64,000 nucleotides of DNA from Amycolatopsis sp. cg9 (lineage in GTDB: Bacteria; Actinomycetota; Actinomycetes; Mycobacteriales; Pseudonocardiaceae): NCBI RefSeq assembly GCF_041346945.1, contig NZ_CP166850.1, positions 1,178,001-1,242,000 on the forward strand, given 5' to 3'. The notes beneath the pieces were generated by a model. The model did no database searches and was not told where the DNA came from. It saw only the letters and a program-made list of their open reading frames with translations. Position 1 is the first letter of the stretch; the number at the start of each line of letters is the position of its first letter. The position numbers and the translations under genes were made by a program. Below are positions 18,150-26,226 of this stretch, in pieces.

Positions 18150-19754
18150 TCACGCTGCGAGCTGAGTTGCCGAAGTTTCCGGACCCTCCCCCGGCGGTCC
18201 GGCGGCCGCGAGTAGCGCCCGGTCGTACTCGGCCTTCCACGTGATCCGTTCCGCGATCGCGCGCATGACCAGGTGCGGCCGGGGCGGGACCTGCGGGTCG
18301 CCGGGCTCGACCTTCCGCCACACCAGCCGGGACGGGTCCGGTTGCGGCTTCTCGATCCCAATGGCGGCCAGCGCCTGCTGTACGAACGCCTTCCGGTCGG
18401 CCTTGTGGTCGTCGAGGGTCTTGCCCGACCACTTCCGCGACACCAGCACCCGCCGACCCGGCAGTCCGAGCGTGGTCCGCCGATGCGCCCGTCCTTTGCA
18501 GTGCCCCGGCGTGGTCTTGCTGCCCGCTCCCTTGGGCTGGACCCCGTAGAGCAGCCAGACCGCGCACCGAGGCGAGCACGGCGTCACCGACAGTTCGGCG
18601 TGCAGCCGGTCGTGGTGATCCCGCAGCCGCGCGGTATCGGCCTCGACCACTTCGCCGGTGGACTTGGTGAGGTACTTGGTCAGGTAGCCGATGTGGCGGC
18701 CGGCCTCTTCGGTGCCGCCGAGGATGCCCTTCGAGTGCACCTGCCGCCCGAACGTGACGACGTGCGCCGGATCCTCCACCTGGTCCACAGCGTCGTCCCA
18801 GCTGGTCAAAGGTTCCCGGGTGTCAGGGTAGAGGAACGCCCGGGTGTCCGGTTCCCAGACCGGCAGCCGGTCCGTGTAGACGATCTGGTCGTGGTTGGGC
18901 CACCAGACCTGGTGATAAGTCGCTTCGGTGACCTGCCGGATGACGTCGTGCGGGATCGCCCCGCGGATCGCCGCGTGCAGATGCGGAGCCGTCCGCTTCT
19001 GCGGCTCCACGGTCGCGAAGTACTGCGCGTCCCAGCCGACGACCCGGCGCAGGTTCTGCCACCACCGATCCACCAGCGCCGAGAAATGCACAGCGTCCCG
19101 GGCCGCCCGCCGGTAGTCGTACCGCGACGGATCCACCGGTGCCCCGTCACGGACGGGACCGTAGGTGTCGCAGGTCAGGGTGACGAACATCGACGGCCGG
19201 AACTTGCCCGCGTACTCCCGTCCGACCGTGGTTTTCGCGACCTTCTGCCGAGGCAGGTTCGGGGCGTCCTGCCTGCGCTTGGTCGACCGCTTCACCGGGC
19301 GCTTGGCCGGGACGTCGAGGGCGGGCAGCCGGCCGCGCATCCCGAGTTGCCGAAGTTCCGCGTCGACCCCGGCGACCTCCTCCCGCAGCTCGTCGGCTTC
19401 GGCCTGGTCGTGCTCGACTACCTCCCGATACGCCGCCACCAGATCGGCGCGGTAGGTCAGCAGCTCCGTGTGATCTTCCGAGGGCGGCTCGGCGGCGAGG
19501 ACGGGTTCTTTGGTCAGGTGCCAGCCCTCGCGGCACTGGGCCTGCCGAAGCGCCTTCGCCTTCCGAGCGCACGGCAGGCACACCGACTCGACCGTGGACC
19601 CGCACGGGACCGGGACATAGCGGAGTTCGCCGGTGGCGGTGTCGCCGACTTCCATCGTGAAGGGCCGGACGCAGACGCCGTGCTTCTCCGCCGTCGCCCG
19701 GATGACATCGGCAGCCAGCGGAGTCCGCATCCGCTCGGCGCGTGTCTCGCTCAT
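18150..19754 (-). CDS. repSA: RepSA-like replication initiator
   Basis: 534 residues from ATG 19754, which overlaps the upstream stop by one base (TGATG). An N-terminal Cys-rich stretch (PVPCGSTVESVCLPCARKAK) looks like a zinc-binding segment. The middle carries the HUH motif of rolling-circle initiators in APHLHAAIRG, preceded by RPSMFVTLTCDTYGPV. The C-terminal block CSPRCAVWLLYGVQPKGAGSKTTPGHCKGRAHRRTTLGLPGRRVLVSRKW is typical of RepSA of pSAM2 in layout. It should nick the origin so the excised circle replicates. A longer frame upstream is antisense-type sequence and was rejected. Confidence 0.88.
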   Translation of the reverse strand: MSETRAERMRTPLAADVIRATAEKHGVCVRPFTMEVGDTATGELRYVPVPCGSTVESVCLPCARKAKALRQAQCREGWHLTKEPVLAAEPPSEDHTELLTYRADLVAAYREVVEHDQAEADELREEVAGVDAELRQLGMRGRLPALDVPAKRPVKRSTKRRQDAPNLPRQKVAKTTVGREYAGKFRPSMFVTLTCDTYGPVRDGAPVDPSRYDYRRAARDAVHFSALVDRWWQNLRRVVGWDAQYFATVEPQKRTAPHLHAAIRGAIPHDVIRQVTEATYHQVWWPNHDQIVYTDRLPVWEPDTRAFLYPDTREPLTSWDDAVDQVEDPAHVVTFGRQVHSKGILGGTEEAGRHIGYLTKYLTKSTGEVVEADTARLRDHHDRLHAELSVTPCSPRCAVWLLYGVQPKGAGSKTTPGHCKGRAHRRTTLGLPGRRVLVSRKWSGKTLDDHKADRKAFVQQALAAIGIEKPQPDPSRLVWRKVEPGDPQVPPRPHLVMRAIAERITWKAEYDRALLAAAGPPGEGPETSATQLAA

Positions 19755-20140
19755 CAGGCCGCCACCTCCCCGGGCGACGACCAGCCGCGCAGCAGGTACA
19801 CCGGCATGTCTTGCTTCGCTCCGGCCGGGAGGTCCGGGAACGTGCTCGGGTCGAACCGCACCACGCCGAACACGAGGACCGGGATGCCGCACGGCGTCCG
19901 TCCATTGATCGACAGGTGCACCCACTTGCCGTCGCACAAGCGCCACAGTCGAGCCGAGACGTCGTCGAGGGTCTGGGTCCACACCAGCAGCGCCCGGGAG
20001 ACGTCGGGCAGGCCGTCCACGTCGAGCTGGACCGTGATCGGGCTGGACCAGGCGTTGACGTCCACCGACGCGGCTGGCGGCAGCTGGTGGGAGTCGAGGT
20101 GGTCACGGATGGCGTCGAGGAAGATCATCAGCCGGTTCAC
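19754..20140 (-). CDS. Element-borne hypothetical protein (128 aa)
   Basis: GTG start 20140 overlaps the tra stop by 4 nt (GTGA), and its own stop overlaps rep, so it is translated as part of the tra-rep operon. It is soluble, with mixed strands and helices (LDVDGLPDVSRALLVWTQTLDDVSARLWRL, RTPCGIPVLVFGVVRFD). Small proteins at this place, between tra and rep, are common in elements of this class. Function unknown. Confidence 0.75.
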   Translation of the reverse strand: MNRLMIFLDAIRDHLDSHQLPPAASVDVNAWSSPITVQLDVDGLPDVSRALLVWTQTLDDVSARLWRLCDGKWVHLSINGRTPCGIPVLVFGVVRFDPSTFPDLPAGAKQDMPVYLLRGWSSPGEVAA

Positions 20141-21690
20141 GCGGCCACCCCCTCACCGCCGTGCCGCAGATCCGCGACACCCCCATTGGTCACATACGCC
20201 TCCAGCGCCTTCACCGTGGCGTCGGAGACCCACCCAGCACGGATGCGCAGCGGCTCACGGATGCCTTCACCCCAGACGTAACCGACACCGGCCTCCGAGT
20301 CGCCGATCCGGTTCGCCCAGGCACCGCGCTCGTACGCGCCATCACCCAGCACCATGCCCACGTGCGTCTTGGACGTGACCCGCAGGCACACCCGCCGGGT
20401 GAACAGCTCCCGGACCGGGACGGTGTCCTTGGTGGGCTCCTGGACGTAGCCACGGACCGAGATCCCCAATGCCCGCCCTTGGGTGGTCAGCAGCGCGACA
20501 CGTTCCACAATGGCCTCACGGGTCTTGCGGTCGGTGTACTTGGTCAGCGCGCCGATCTCGTCGAACTCCAACAGTTCCAACGGATACTCCCTCGACACCG
20601 GAATCGTCCGAAGCCGACCAGCGAACGCGCGCTTGCGCGATTCCATCTCCCCCACCAGGCCGTCAAGCAGCTCTACCGCGTCCTTGCCACCGACCGCGTA
20701 CCGGGAGAAGATCCCGCGCCCGTAGGCCAGCTCCATGCCCTTGGGGTCGATCCCGGACATGCGCACCACTCCCGCGCGGATCGCTGGAGCAGCAGCGACC
20801 AGCGGGCACCACATGACGCTGTTCTTGCCCGCCCCGGAGGCACCGGCGGTCAGGCAGTGCGCGCCGGAGCCCAGCAGCGGCACCCGCCAGTCACGCCCGT
20901 ACTCGGTCCGCCCGGCCCAGACATTCCGCAGATCCACACCGGTCGAGTCGACGCCGTCCGGAACCTGGGGGCCGGCCACCCCGCCGCTGAGCAGGTCACG
21001 GCGTTGGAAGTCGATCGAGACGACGTTGGGGGCCAGCTCGCGAACCTGACAGCGAGCGACCTTCCGCGCGACAGCCAAGGCACGAGCGGCGTCGTCGAAG
21101 TCCTCCGGCTTCTGCCCGGCCACCAGTTCCACCCGCACCTCGTCCCAGGAGGCACCAGAGCGGACGCCAAGCACCTTGGGCAATCGGGTGCCAGAACGAG
21201 GAGAGGTCGAGCGGGAGAGCGCGCGTCGGCGGCCGACGAGGTTAACGTTCACCACTACCGGCAGCGCCTCGTCTCGTACCGACAGGCCGCAGGCGTGCAG
21301 CCACTCCGGCAGCTTCCGGCCGTAGACCGCCCATCGGGCCCACCAGGAGCGCAGGAACCGCCCGTACCACTGGTCGAACGAGACCGAGTCAATCGCCCAC
21401 CACGCCGTGAAGACGACCGCGAGACTGCCGAGGATGATCGCAAGGGAGAGCCAGCCGACCAGCGCGCACCAAGCGTAGACCGCGACGACGGCGAGGCTGG
21501 TCCGCCACCGCGTCACGACCTGCGCGAGCATCCACACCACGGCCTTGCACAGCCACCACAGCGCGACGAACACCACGGCCGCCGCAGCCAGAGCTTCCAG
21601 AATCGACGCCAGGGCGCGGCCGATCTTGTGTAGCACCCACACACCGAGCCCCAGCCCAGCCAGAGCCACCACCGCGAAGCCGGGAGACAT
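20137..21690 (-). CDS. tra: FtsK/SpoIIIE-type conjugative transfer ATPase (Tra)
   Basis: 517 residues from ATG 21690. The N-terminus has several membrane helices (residues 1-110). The motor domain follows, with Walker A GASGAGKNSVMW, the Walker B region YPLELLEFDEIGALT and the sensor stretch LTTQGRALGISVRGYVQEPTKDTVPVRELFTRRVCLR. It resembles TraB-type DNA translocases of Streptomyces, which move double-stranded DNA between mycelial cells as hexamers. The residue after the Walker A lysine is asparagine, where Ser or Thr is common. The upstream zinc-ribbon ORF and the downstream gene overlap it by 1 and 4 bases. Confidence 0.92.
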   Translation of the reverse strand: MSPGFAVVALAGLGLGVWVLHKIGRALASILEALAAAAVVFVALWWLCKAVVWMLAQVVTRWRTSLAVVAVYAWCALVGWLSLAIILGSLAVVFTAWWAIDSVSFDQWYGRFLRSWWARWAVYGRKLPEWLHACGLSVRDEALPVVVNVNLVGRRRALSRSTSPRSGTRLPKVLGVRSGASWDEVRVELVAGQKPEDFDDAARALAVARKVARCQVRELAPNVVSIDFQRRDLLSGGVAGPQVPDGVDSTGVDLRNVWAGRTEYGRDWRVPLLGSGAHCLTAGASGAGKNSVMWCPLVAAAPAIRAGVVRMSGIDPKGMELAYGRGIFSRYAVGGKDAVELLDGLVGEMESRKRAFAGRLRTIPVSREYPLELLEFDEIGALTKYTDRKTREAIVERVALLTTQGRALGISVRGYVQEPTKDTVPVRELFTRRVCLRVTSKTHVGMVLGDGAYERGAWANRIGDSEAGVGYVWGEGIREPLRIRAGWVSDATVKALEAYVTNGGVADLRHGGEGVAA

Positions 21691-21854
21691 CACCGACCAC
21701 CCCGCTTCACGTCGAGGTCCAGCGGCAGCATTCCCGAGCAGGGGGCGCACTGGGTCTCGCCGGGCAGGAGTTTGGCGAAGCGTTTGCAGGAAGCGCAGCG
21801 CGTTCGGGTGACCCCCGTTGACGCTCGCCCGTTGTCGTCGTTTAGCGTTGTCAT
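21690..21854 (-). CDS. Small zinc-ribbon protein (54 aa)
   Basis: ATG at 21852-21854; the stop TGA at 21690-21692 overlaps the tra start by one base. Read on the minus strand the protein is MTTLNDDNGRASTGV, then TRTRCASCKRFAKLLPGE, then TQCAPCSGMLPLDLDVKRGGR. The two CxxC pairs (RCASCK and QCAPCS), about 14 residues apart, fit a zinc ribbon. The TGATG coupling with tra matches the style of this operon. Too short for routine gene calls; the function is unknown. Confidence 0.7.
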   Translation of the reverse strand: MTTLNDDNGRASTGVTRTRCASCKRFAKLLPGETQCAPCSGMLPLDLDVKRGGR

Positions 21855-22025
21855 TGTTCACTTCCGCTGGTTGTGGACAGCGCAGGAGCGGCAAGGTTGG
21901 TAGCCAGGCACCGCTTCTGCGCCTTAACGGATCACACGCACCCGGAACAGGACGTGCTTCATCACCGCACGTCATAGCGTGCGTTTTTCGCTACTAATGT
22001 TGACTTTTCGGTCGTCTACATGCGA
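21855..22025. promoter_or_regulatory. Intergenic with hairpin, likely promoter region of the tra-rep operon
   Basis: 171 bp between the zinc-ribbon gene and the next upstream minus-strand gene. CGCACG (21966-21971) and CGTGCG (21978-21983) form a 6-bp stem, followed by TTTTT (21984-21988) on the plus strand. That is terminator-like in the plus direction. On the minus strand the same bases lie upstream of the tra operon and may be an operator. Confidence 0.4.
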
Positions 22026-22277
22026 CTAATCAGCGGGCGTTCCTTCCGCCTGAAGTTCCGCCGAGATCTCACCCGCATTCCGTTCCTCGTATCCTGCCCA
22101 GTACAACGCCTCGTGGTGATGACCCCGGTCGACGTCCGCGACAGCCTTGTAGAGCCGTGCGTTGCCGAGACGGAACGCCAGCCACACCGGCGGGTTCGCG
22201 TCGTTCGGTGGCCGGCGGTCCATCACGACCTCGTGGGCGTCCAGCAGCGTCTTCGGCTCACCCTTGCGCACGGTCAT
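22026..22277 (-). CDS. Small element-borne hypothetical protein (AMED_5909-like)
   Basis: 83 residues, ATG 22277. The block TLLDAHEVVMDRRPPNDANPPVWLAFRLGNARLYKAVADVDRGHHHEALYWAGYEERNA is typical of a family found in Amycolatopsis integrative elements, which I recall under the name AMED_5909. It has no known function. The start overlaps the end of the upstream gene by 20 nt. Confidence 0.7.
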   Translation of the reverse strand: MTVRKGEPKTLLDAHEVVMDRRPPNDANPPVWLAFRLGNARLYKAVADVDRGHHHEALYWAGYEERNAGEISAELQAEGTPAD

Positions 22278-22524
22278 GCCTCTCCGCGCGGGCTTCCAGC
22301 AGGGCCGCCAGGTCCTCGGCGTGGTCGCGGAGCCGGCGAAGGAACACCGCGCACCCCACCCAGGCGGTCTGGTCCTCCGGTGGCACCAGCGTCACCACGC
22401 ACAGCCCACCAGCCAGCACCAGGACCGGCGGATGCGACGCGCCCGTCCCGGTCTCCTCCACCGTCACCTCGGTCCCCGCCCCGACTGTCCAGCGCAGCCC
22501 CAGCCCGTCCCACGTTGCCGTCAT
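22258..22524 (-). CDS. Element-borne hypothetical protein (88 aa)
   Basis: ATG 22524; the sequence runs MTATWDGLGLRWTVG, VLVLAGGLCVVTLVPPEDQTAWVG and CAVFLRRLRDHAEDLAALLEA. It looks like a genuine small protein with a strand-rich front and a helical end. The ATG overlaps the open frame of the preceding gene, which has no stop until 22274. That conflict is described as a finding. Function unknown. Confidence 0.6.
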   Translation of the reverse strand: MTATWDGLGLRWTVGAGTEVTVEETGTGASHPPVLVLAGGLCVVTLVPPEDQTAWVGCAVFLRRLRDHAEDLAALLEARAERHDRAQG

Positions 22525-22774
22525 GTCCTTCCCATTCCCGGGCCAGGTCGGCGAACCCCTCGGCCGCCGACTCCAACGCCGCCACACACCACCAGGGCAA
22601 CCCGCGCGACTGCGCCAGCTCGTGCCACGCCCGCGACACCCGCCGAGCAGCATTCGCCGTGTTGGTTGCCGCGACCGGTGACAGGACCGCACGGCCGTGT
22701 TCCCACGCGGCCATGTAGTCCCGATACGCCTGCTCCCACGCCTCGACCCGCTCGCGGAAGCCCATCACTGTCAC
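22274..22774 (-). CDS. Element-borne hypothetical protein, likely frameshifted after about residue 83
   Basis: ATG 22774 overlaps the Pra-like gene by 4 nt (ATGA). Residues 1-83 look like a real helical protein (FRERVEAWEQAYRDYMAAWEHG, ARRVSRAWHELAQSRGLPWW, AALESAAEGFADLAREWEG). From about 22525 onward the frame becomes Gly/Arg/Pro-rich and runs antiparallel in quality to the ORF starting at 22524. A one-base shift near 22530 would bring a TGA into frame in the ATGA arrangement seen elsewhere in this operon. The tail is probably spurious. Confidence 0.5.
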   Translation of the reverse strand: MTVMGFRERVEAWEQAYRDYMAAWEHGRAVLSPVAATNTANAARRVSRAWHELAQSRGLPWWCVAALESAAEGFADLAREWEGHDGNVGRAGAALDSRGGDRGDGGGDRDGRVASAGPGAGWWAVRGDAGATGGPDRLGGVRGVPSPAPRPRRGPGGPAGSPRGEA

Positions 22775-23208
22775 GCCGCCTTCGCCGTCTCACCGGACCG
22801 AGACGGCTTGCTCGCGGCCTGCTTGAAGCCGGTCGCGCGGAACACGTAGGACTGGTACTTGAACTCGCCCTGCCCCGCCACGCGCGGTTCCGCCGTCAGG
22901 CCGTCCAGCTCAATCGGCCGCATCCCCGGCAGCGCCTCCGAGGTGGTCGGCACCGGCTGGACGTCGGCGAGAAGGGTGATCTCGAACGAAGCCCGCTTCG
23001 CCCGAGTCTCCGCCGGATCGGTGACCATCACCTTCCACTGCCGCTTACCCGTCACCTCGTCGACCCGCTGCCGCACCGGGCGATTGGCGGCTCGGTCCTC
23101 CCGCGACTGGTACTCGTTGTCCGGCGACACTTCGCCCACCATCACCAGGCCCTGCGTGAACGCGTCGTCGAAGTCGATGCTGAACCGGTGTCCCTTGTCG
23201 ATAGCCAT
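22771..23208 (-). CDS. pra: Pra-like activator of element replication/excision
   Basis: 145 residues from ATG 23208, with AAGGGA upstream. The order of blocks matches the Pra family of pSAM2: MAIDKGHRFSIDFDDAFTQGLVMVGEVSPDNEY at the front, KRQWKVMVTDPAE in the middle, and GMRPIELDGLTAEPRVAGQGEFKYQSYVFRATGF near the end. In pSAM2, Pra turns on repSA, xis and int. Here the gene lies upstream of the tra-rep block on the same strand, the expected place for such a role. Confidence 0.75.
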   Translation of the reverse strand: MAIDKGHRFSIDFDDAFTQGLVMVGEVSPDNEYQSREDRAANRPVRQRVDEVTGKRQWKVMVTDPAETRAKRASFEITLLADVQPVPTTSEALPGMRPIELDGLTAEPRVAGQGEFKYQSYVFRATGFKQAASKPSRSGETAKAA

Positions 23209-23230
23209 GCTGAATCCCTTGTGTCGTCTG

Positions 23231-23455
23231 TTAGTTGGTTTCTTCGGGCGGTTCTCCGCCTCGTGCCGCTGCGGCGTCCAGTGCCGCGCTCACTTCGTCC
23301 AGTTCCCTCCGCAGTACGGCGATGGCGTCGGAGTCCACGAGCAGGACCACCGGGAACGCCTTGCCGAACCGGACTTCCGCGCGGTTTGCGTATGTCAGCG
23401 CCCGGACACGAATCGGCAGATCAGCCGTGACGTGGATCTGAACCGTGTCGCGCAT
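23231..23455 (-). CDS. Element-borne hypothetical protein (74 aa)
   Basis: ATG 23455, stop 22 bp before the Pra-like gene. Strand-rich front (VQIHVTADLPIRVRALTYANRAEVRFG) and a helical, acidic C-terminus (VLRRELDEVSAALDAAAARG). First gene of the leftward operon. Function unknown. Confidence 0.65.
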   Translation of the reverse strand: MRDTVQIHVTADLPIRVRALTYANRAEVRFGKAFPVVLLVDSDAIAVLRRELDEVSAALDAAAARGGEPPEETN

Positions 23456-23609
23456 GCCACGCCGCGCCTACGCCGCACGTCGGCGAGGGACCGCCCGCTT
23501 GTCCAAGCCAGCCGGCCGGACGGCGGTTTCAATGGTCACGCCTACCTCCTCGGTGTCCTGGCACCGGGCCTGCCCCGGCAACCTGACACCCAGACTCCGC
23601 CAAAAGGCG

Positions 23610-23680
23610 GGACGTGATCACCACGTGGCGGGACATCTTGGGACGTCCCTGGTACCGTCGAAGACGTCCCTACACGTCCC
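23610..23680. promoter_or_regulatory. Operator-like array of GGGACGT/ACGTCCC motifs
   Basis: GGGACGT 23610-23616, GGGACAT 23631-23637, palindromic GGACGTCC 23641-23648, ACGTCCC 23664-23670 and ACGTCCC 23674-23680. Five copies of one heptamer in both orientations lie immediately upstream of the XRE regulator and between divergent transcription units. Confidence 0.6.
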
Positions 23681-23691
23681 AAGGGGTGGCG

Positions 23692-24435
23692 ATGCCGAAC
23701 GAACGCCTGCGTGACGCACTGCTGCGCAACGGCCTGACGCTGGAGCAGGTCGCCAAGGCTGTCGGGGTCGATCAGAAGACCGTCGAGCGCTGGATCACCA
23801 AGAACCGGACGCCCTACCCCAAGCACCGGCACAAGATCGCCGCCATGGCACGCGAGTCGGAAACCTACCTGTGGCCGGACTCGGTCGCCCCGGAGCGCAA
23901 GGCCGAGACGGCCGCCGCCGAGCTGGTGCAGGTCTTCCCGCACCGCAACGCCGTCCCCGTCGAGCTGTGGGACCGGCTGATCAAGGAAGCATCGGAGACC
24001 GTCGAGATTCTGGTACACGCGGCGTTGTTCCTGGTCGAACGCCCGCGGTTCATCAAGGACCTGACGGCCAAGGCCGAGGCCGGCGCGAAGATCCGGCTCG
24101 TATTCGGAGATCCCGACGGCGACAGCGTCGCGCTGCGCGGCGAGGAAGAGCAATTGGGCGACGGGACGCTTGCGGCGCGCATCCGCAACGCCCTGGCGTT
24201 CTACCGGCCGCTGATCGGCGTCGACGGCGTGGAGATGCGGTTCCACAACACGACGCTCTACAACTCAATCTTCCGGTTCGACGACGAGATGATCATCAAC
24301 ACGCATGTATACGGGTTCCAGGGAGCCCACGCGCCATCCCTCCACCTGCGCAGACTCTCCGCCGGGGACCTCTTCGAGACCTACTCGGAGAGCTTCGAGT
24401 CAGTCTGGAACCTCGCCAAGCCGGCCACCTTCTAG
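23692..24435 (+). CDS. XRE-type regulator with PLD-like C-terminal domain
   Basis: 247 residues from ATG 23692, with AAGGGG 8-13 nt upstream; the frame is open further 5' but runs through the operator array. The N-terminal HTH is MPNERLRDALLRNGLTLEQVAKAVGVDQKTVERWIT. The C-terminal domain (VEILVHAALFLVERP, RLVFGDPDGDSVALRG, VEMRFHNTTLYNSIFRFDDEMIINTHVYGFQG) resembles a phospholipase-D fold without a complete HxK motif. Such regulators commonly sit just before a Nudix gene in integrative elements. It probably controls both directions from the array upstream. Confidence 0.75.
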   Translation: MPNERLRDALLRNGLTLEQVAKAVGVDQKTVERWITKNRTPYPKHRHKIAAMARESETYLWPDSVAPERKAETAAAELVQVFPHRNAVPVELWDRLIKEASETVEILVHAALFLVERPRFIKDLTAKAEAGAKIRLVFGDPDGDSVALRGEEEQLGDGTLAARIRNALAFYRPLIGVDGVEMRFHNTTLYNSIFRFDDEMIINTHVYGFQGAHAPSLHLRRLSAGDLFETYSESFESVWNLAKPATF

Positions 24436-24443
24436 GAGGCAGC

Positions 24444-24914
24444 ATGACCCGAGTCGACTACTACAACGACCCGAACGCACCCAAGGCCAACAACATCGCA
24501 GTAGCGGTGTCAGCGTTCATCCAGGATGACGAAGGCCGGATCCTGATGATCAGGCGCACCGACAACGACCTGTACTCCATCCCCGGCGGCCAGCTCGAAC
24601 TTGGCGAAACGTTGGCGCAGGCGGCCGTCCGGGAGGTCCACGAGGAGACCGGCATCCAGTGCAAGGTCACTGAGGTGATCGGTCTGTACTCAGACCCTAA
24701 GCATGTCATCGCCTACGACGATGGCGAAGTCAGGCAGGAGTTCTCAATCTGCTTCCGTGCCACCCCGGCGGGCGGAAACCTTCGAACCAGCAGCGAAAGC
24801 AAAGAAGTCTTTTGGATTAGCGTTTCGGAACTGGAGAATATTAATATTCATAAATCGATTCGACTAAGAATCGAACATGCGATCAAGAGAAAATTATTGC
24901 CTTACTTTACCTGA
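24444..24914 (+). CDS. Nudix hydrolase, Pif-like
   Basis: 156 residues from ATG 24444, preceded by AGGAGG (24434-24439). The Nudix box is complete: GGQLELGETLAQAAVREVHEETGI (GX5EX7REVHEETGI). In pSAM2 a Nudix protein, Pif, gives immunity against transfer from donor cells. Position and partner suggest the same role here. Codon use becomes A/T-rich in the last 30 codons (ENINIHKSIRLRIEHAIKRK), where the low-GC part of the element begins. Confidence 0.85.
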   Translation: MTRVDYYNDPNAPKANNIAVAVSAFIQDDEGRILMIRRTDNDLYSIPGGQLELGETLAQAAVREVHEETGIQCKVTEVIGLYSDPKHVIAYDDGEVRQEFSICFRATPAGGNLRTSSESKEVFWISVSELENINIHKSIRLRIEHAIKRKLLPYFT

Positions 24915-24922
24915 GAAAAGAC

Positions 24923-24933
24923 GTTAGTCTAAC
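24923..24933. terminator. Short inverted repeat between Nudix and HNH genes
   Basis: GTTAG-T-CTAAC followed by TTCTTCT. The stem is short; a possible terminator between convergent genes. Confidence 0.3.
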
Positions 24934-24978
24934 TTCTTCTGTCATCTAACCCCTGGGCGTGCACGCAAATTCACCACA

Positions 24979-25536
24979 TTACTCATCATCCATAGACGGC
25001 ACCAGCGGTTGCGCTGCAGCCCAGTTGTCAACAAATTCTCTCCCGCTTTCCGTAAACTGATACACGTCAACCAAGGGCATTGGACCCACCCTCGGAGCAT
25101 GACTCTCCACCTTTCTCAGGTAGCCGTCTCGCAAGAGGTAGCGTACGGAGATCTCGGAGCCGCCGCCGAGGATGAAGTAATCATACGGGTCGCCATCTTC
25201 GTCCAACAACTCACCATTCGAGCGGCGTTCCGCATACGCTTCAATCAGACGCTTTTCAATGTCCCCATAGCGATTATTTATGACGGACAAATTTGCTTTG
25301 TAGTGACGCAAAGCAACCCGATCAATCTGCCCCGGCTTGTTACCCTTTCGCCGATGACACGTGGGACAGAGGGCAATCAAGTTATCGAACTCATGCTTTC
25401 GTACTTCAGCCCAATCTACAATGTGATCTATGTCGACTGGATGCTGGCGGCAAGTTGGTACCGCACACCTATAGCCCGCCTCGATAAAAACTTGCCTGCG
25501 AAGCGCGAGAGGAATCGCCGGACGGTCGTCTGCCAT
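24979..25536 (-). CDS. HNH endonuclease
   Basis: 185 residues, ATG 25536. An HNH domain lies at residues 20-65: C24 and C29 with C57, C60 and H61 form a zinc knuckle, and D37-H38, N52 and H61 are the HNH residues (VDIDHIVDWAEV, DNLIALCPTCHRRKG). The C-terminal 110 residues carry a region of unknown fold (YDYFILGGGSEISVRYLLRDGYL, LVDVYQFTESGREFVDNW) resembling winged-helix effector parts. It is the last gene of the minus-strand low-GC cargo, 78 bp after the HEPN gene. Probably cuts DNA; the trigger is unknown. Confidence 0.85.
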   Translation of the reverse strand: MADDRPAIPLALRRQVFIEAGYRCAVPTCRQHPVDIDHIVDWAEVRKHEFDNLIALCPTCHRRKGNKPGQIDRVALRHYKANLSVINNRYGDIEKRLIEAYAERRSNGELLDEDGDPYDYFILGGGSEISVRYLLRDGYLRKVESHAPRVGPMPLVDVYQFTESGREFVDNWAAAQPLVPSMDDE

Positions 25537-25614
25537 GCCAGCATCCTACGCTTCACGGCTCCGCACTTCATCTTCAAAGTTAGGCGGACACGAACCAATG
25601 CGCGCACTGAGTCG

Positions 25615-26226
25615 TCAGTACCAGAGCTTACTGATCCTATAGGTTGCACAAGCGTGCGAGCTGACATGCACATCCGTCACCCTGACCAAGTGACCAAACA
25701 AACCTCGTACGAGATCAAGGCAATCATCGGTAAGGCGAGGTTGACCAGTCCTGCCAGTGTTCCACGAATAGGCCCTCATAGGTGCCCCGTGCGCAAAGTG
25801 ATGACGTACTGTGACTATCTCGTCCACCAGGTTTTTGACTGCCGGACCACCCATGTTTCGCTGGGACCAGTTCCAGTCATTGATCGGATCGTACCCCGTA
25901 GAGGTATAGATCAGAGTTCGCGAGTTATCATATTTCGGAGTATTGAATTTTTTTAACTCGACTTCGACTTTAGGAATGAACAGATCCGCAAGGGCCGTAT
26001 AGCGACTATCAAGAGGATCAGCGACGGCCGCAAGGAAGTCCTTGACGAGGTTTTCGAGATAGGTCTCCCACGCCGCAACATGTGCCGCGAGACAAGCCGC
26101 ATATTGAACTTTGCGCTCATGAGTCGTAAATTTTCCACGCGTCCTTCGCACATTATTGCGCAAGGTTTCCGCATTAGATACCGATACTCGATATTTGACT
26201 CTCGCAGGGGAGGGCATCAGAATCAC
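25615..26226 (-). CDS. RiboL-PSP-type HEPN protein
   Basis: 203 residues from ATG 26226, overlapping the ParA-like gene by 4 nt. An N-terminal helical stretch with AAHVAAWETYLENLVKDFLAAV is typical of RiboL-PSP-HEPN proteins. The catalytic HEPN motif is VTVRHHFAHG, Rx4H with R141 and H146. HEPN proteins with this motif are usually metal-independent RNases in toxin-antitoxin or anti-phage systems. The tight coupling with the upstream ATPase suggests the two proteins act together. Function otherwise unknown. Confidence 0.75.
   Translation of the reverse strand: MILMPSPARVKYRVSVSNAETLRNNVRRTRGKFTTHERKVQYAACLAAHVAAWETYLENLVKDFLAAVADPLDSRYTALADLFIPKVEVELKKFNTPKYDNSRTLIYTSTGYDPINDWNWSQRNMGGPAVKNLVDEIVTVRHHFAHGAPMRAYSWNTGRTGQPRLTDDCLDLVRGLFGHLVRVTDVHVSSHACATYRISKLWY

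Noticed and set aside
18150..19982. Rep protein starting at 19982
   Set aside because: The first 76 residues are low-complexity and antisense-like; ATG 19754 overlaps the upstream stop in the operon style.
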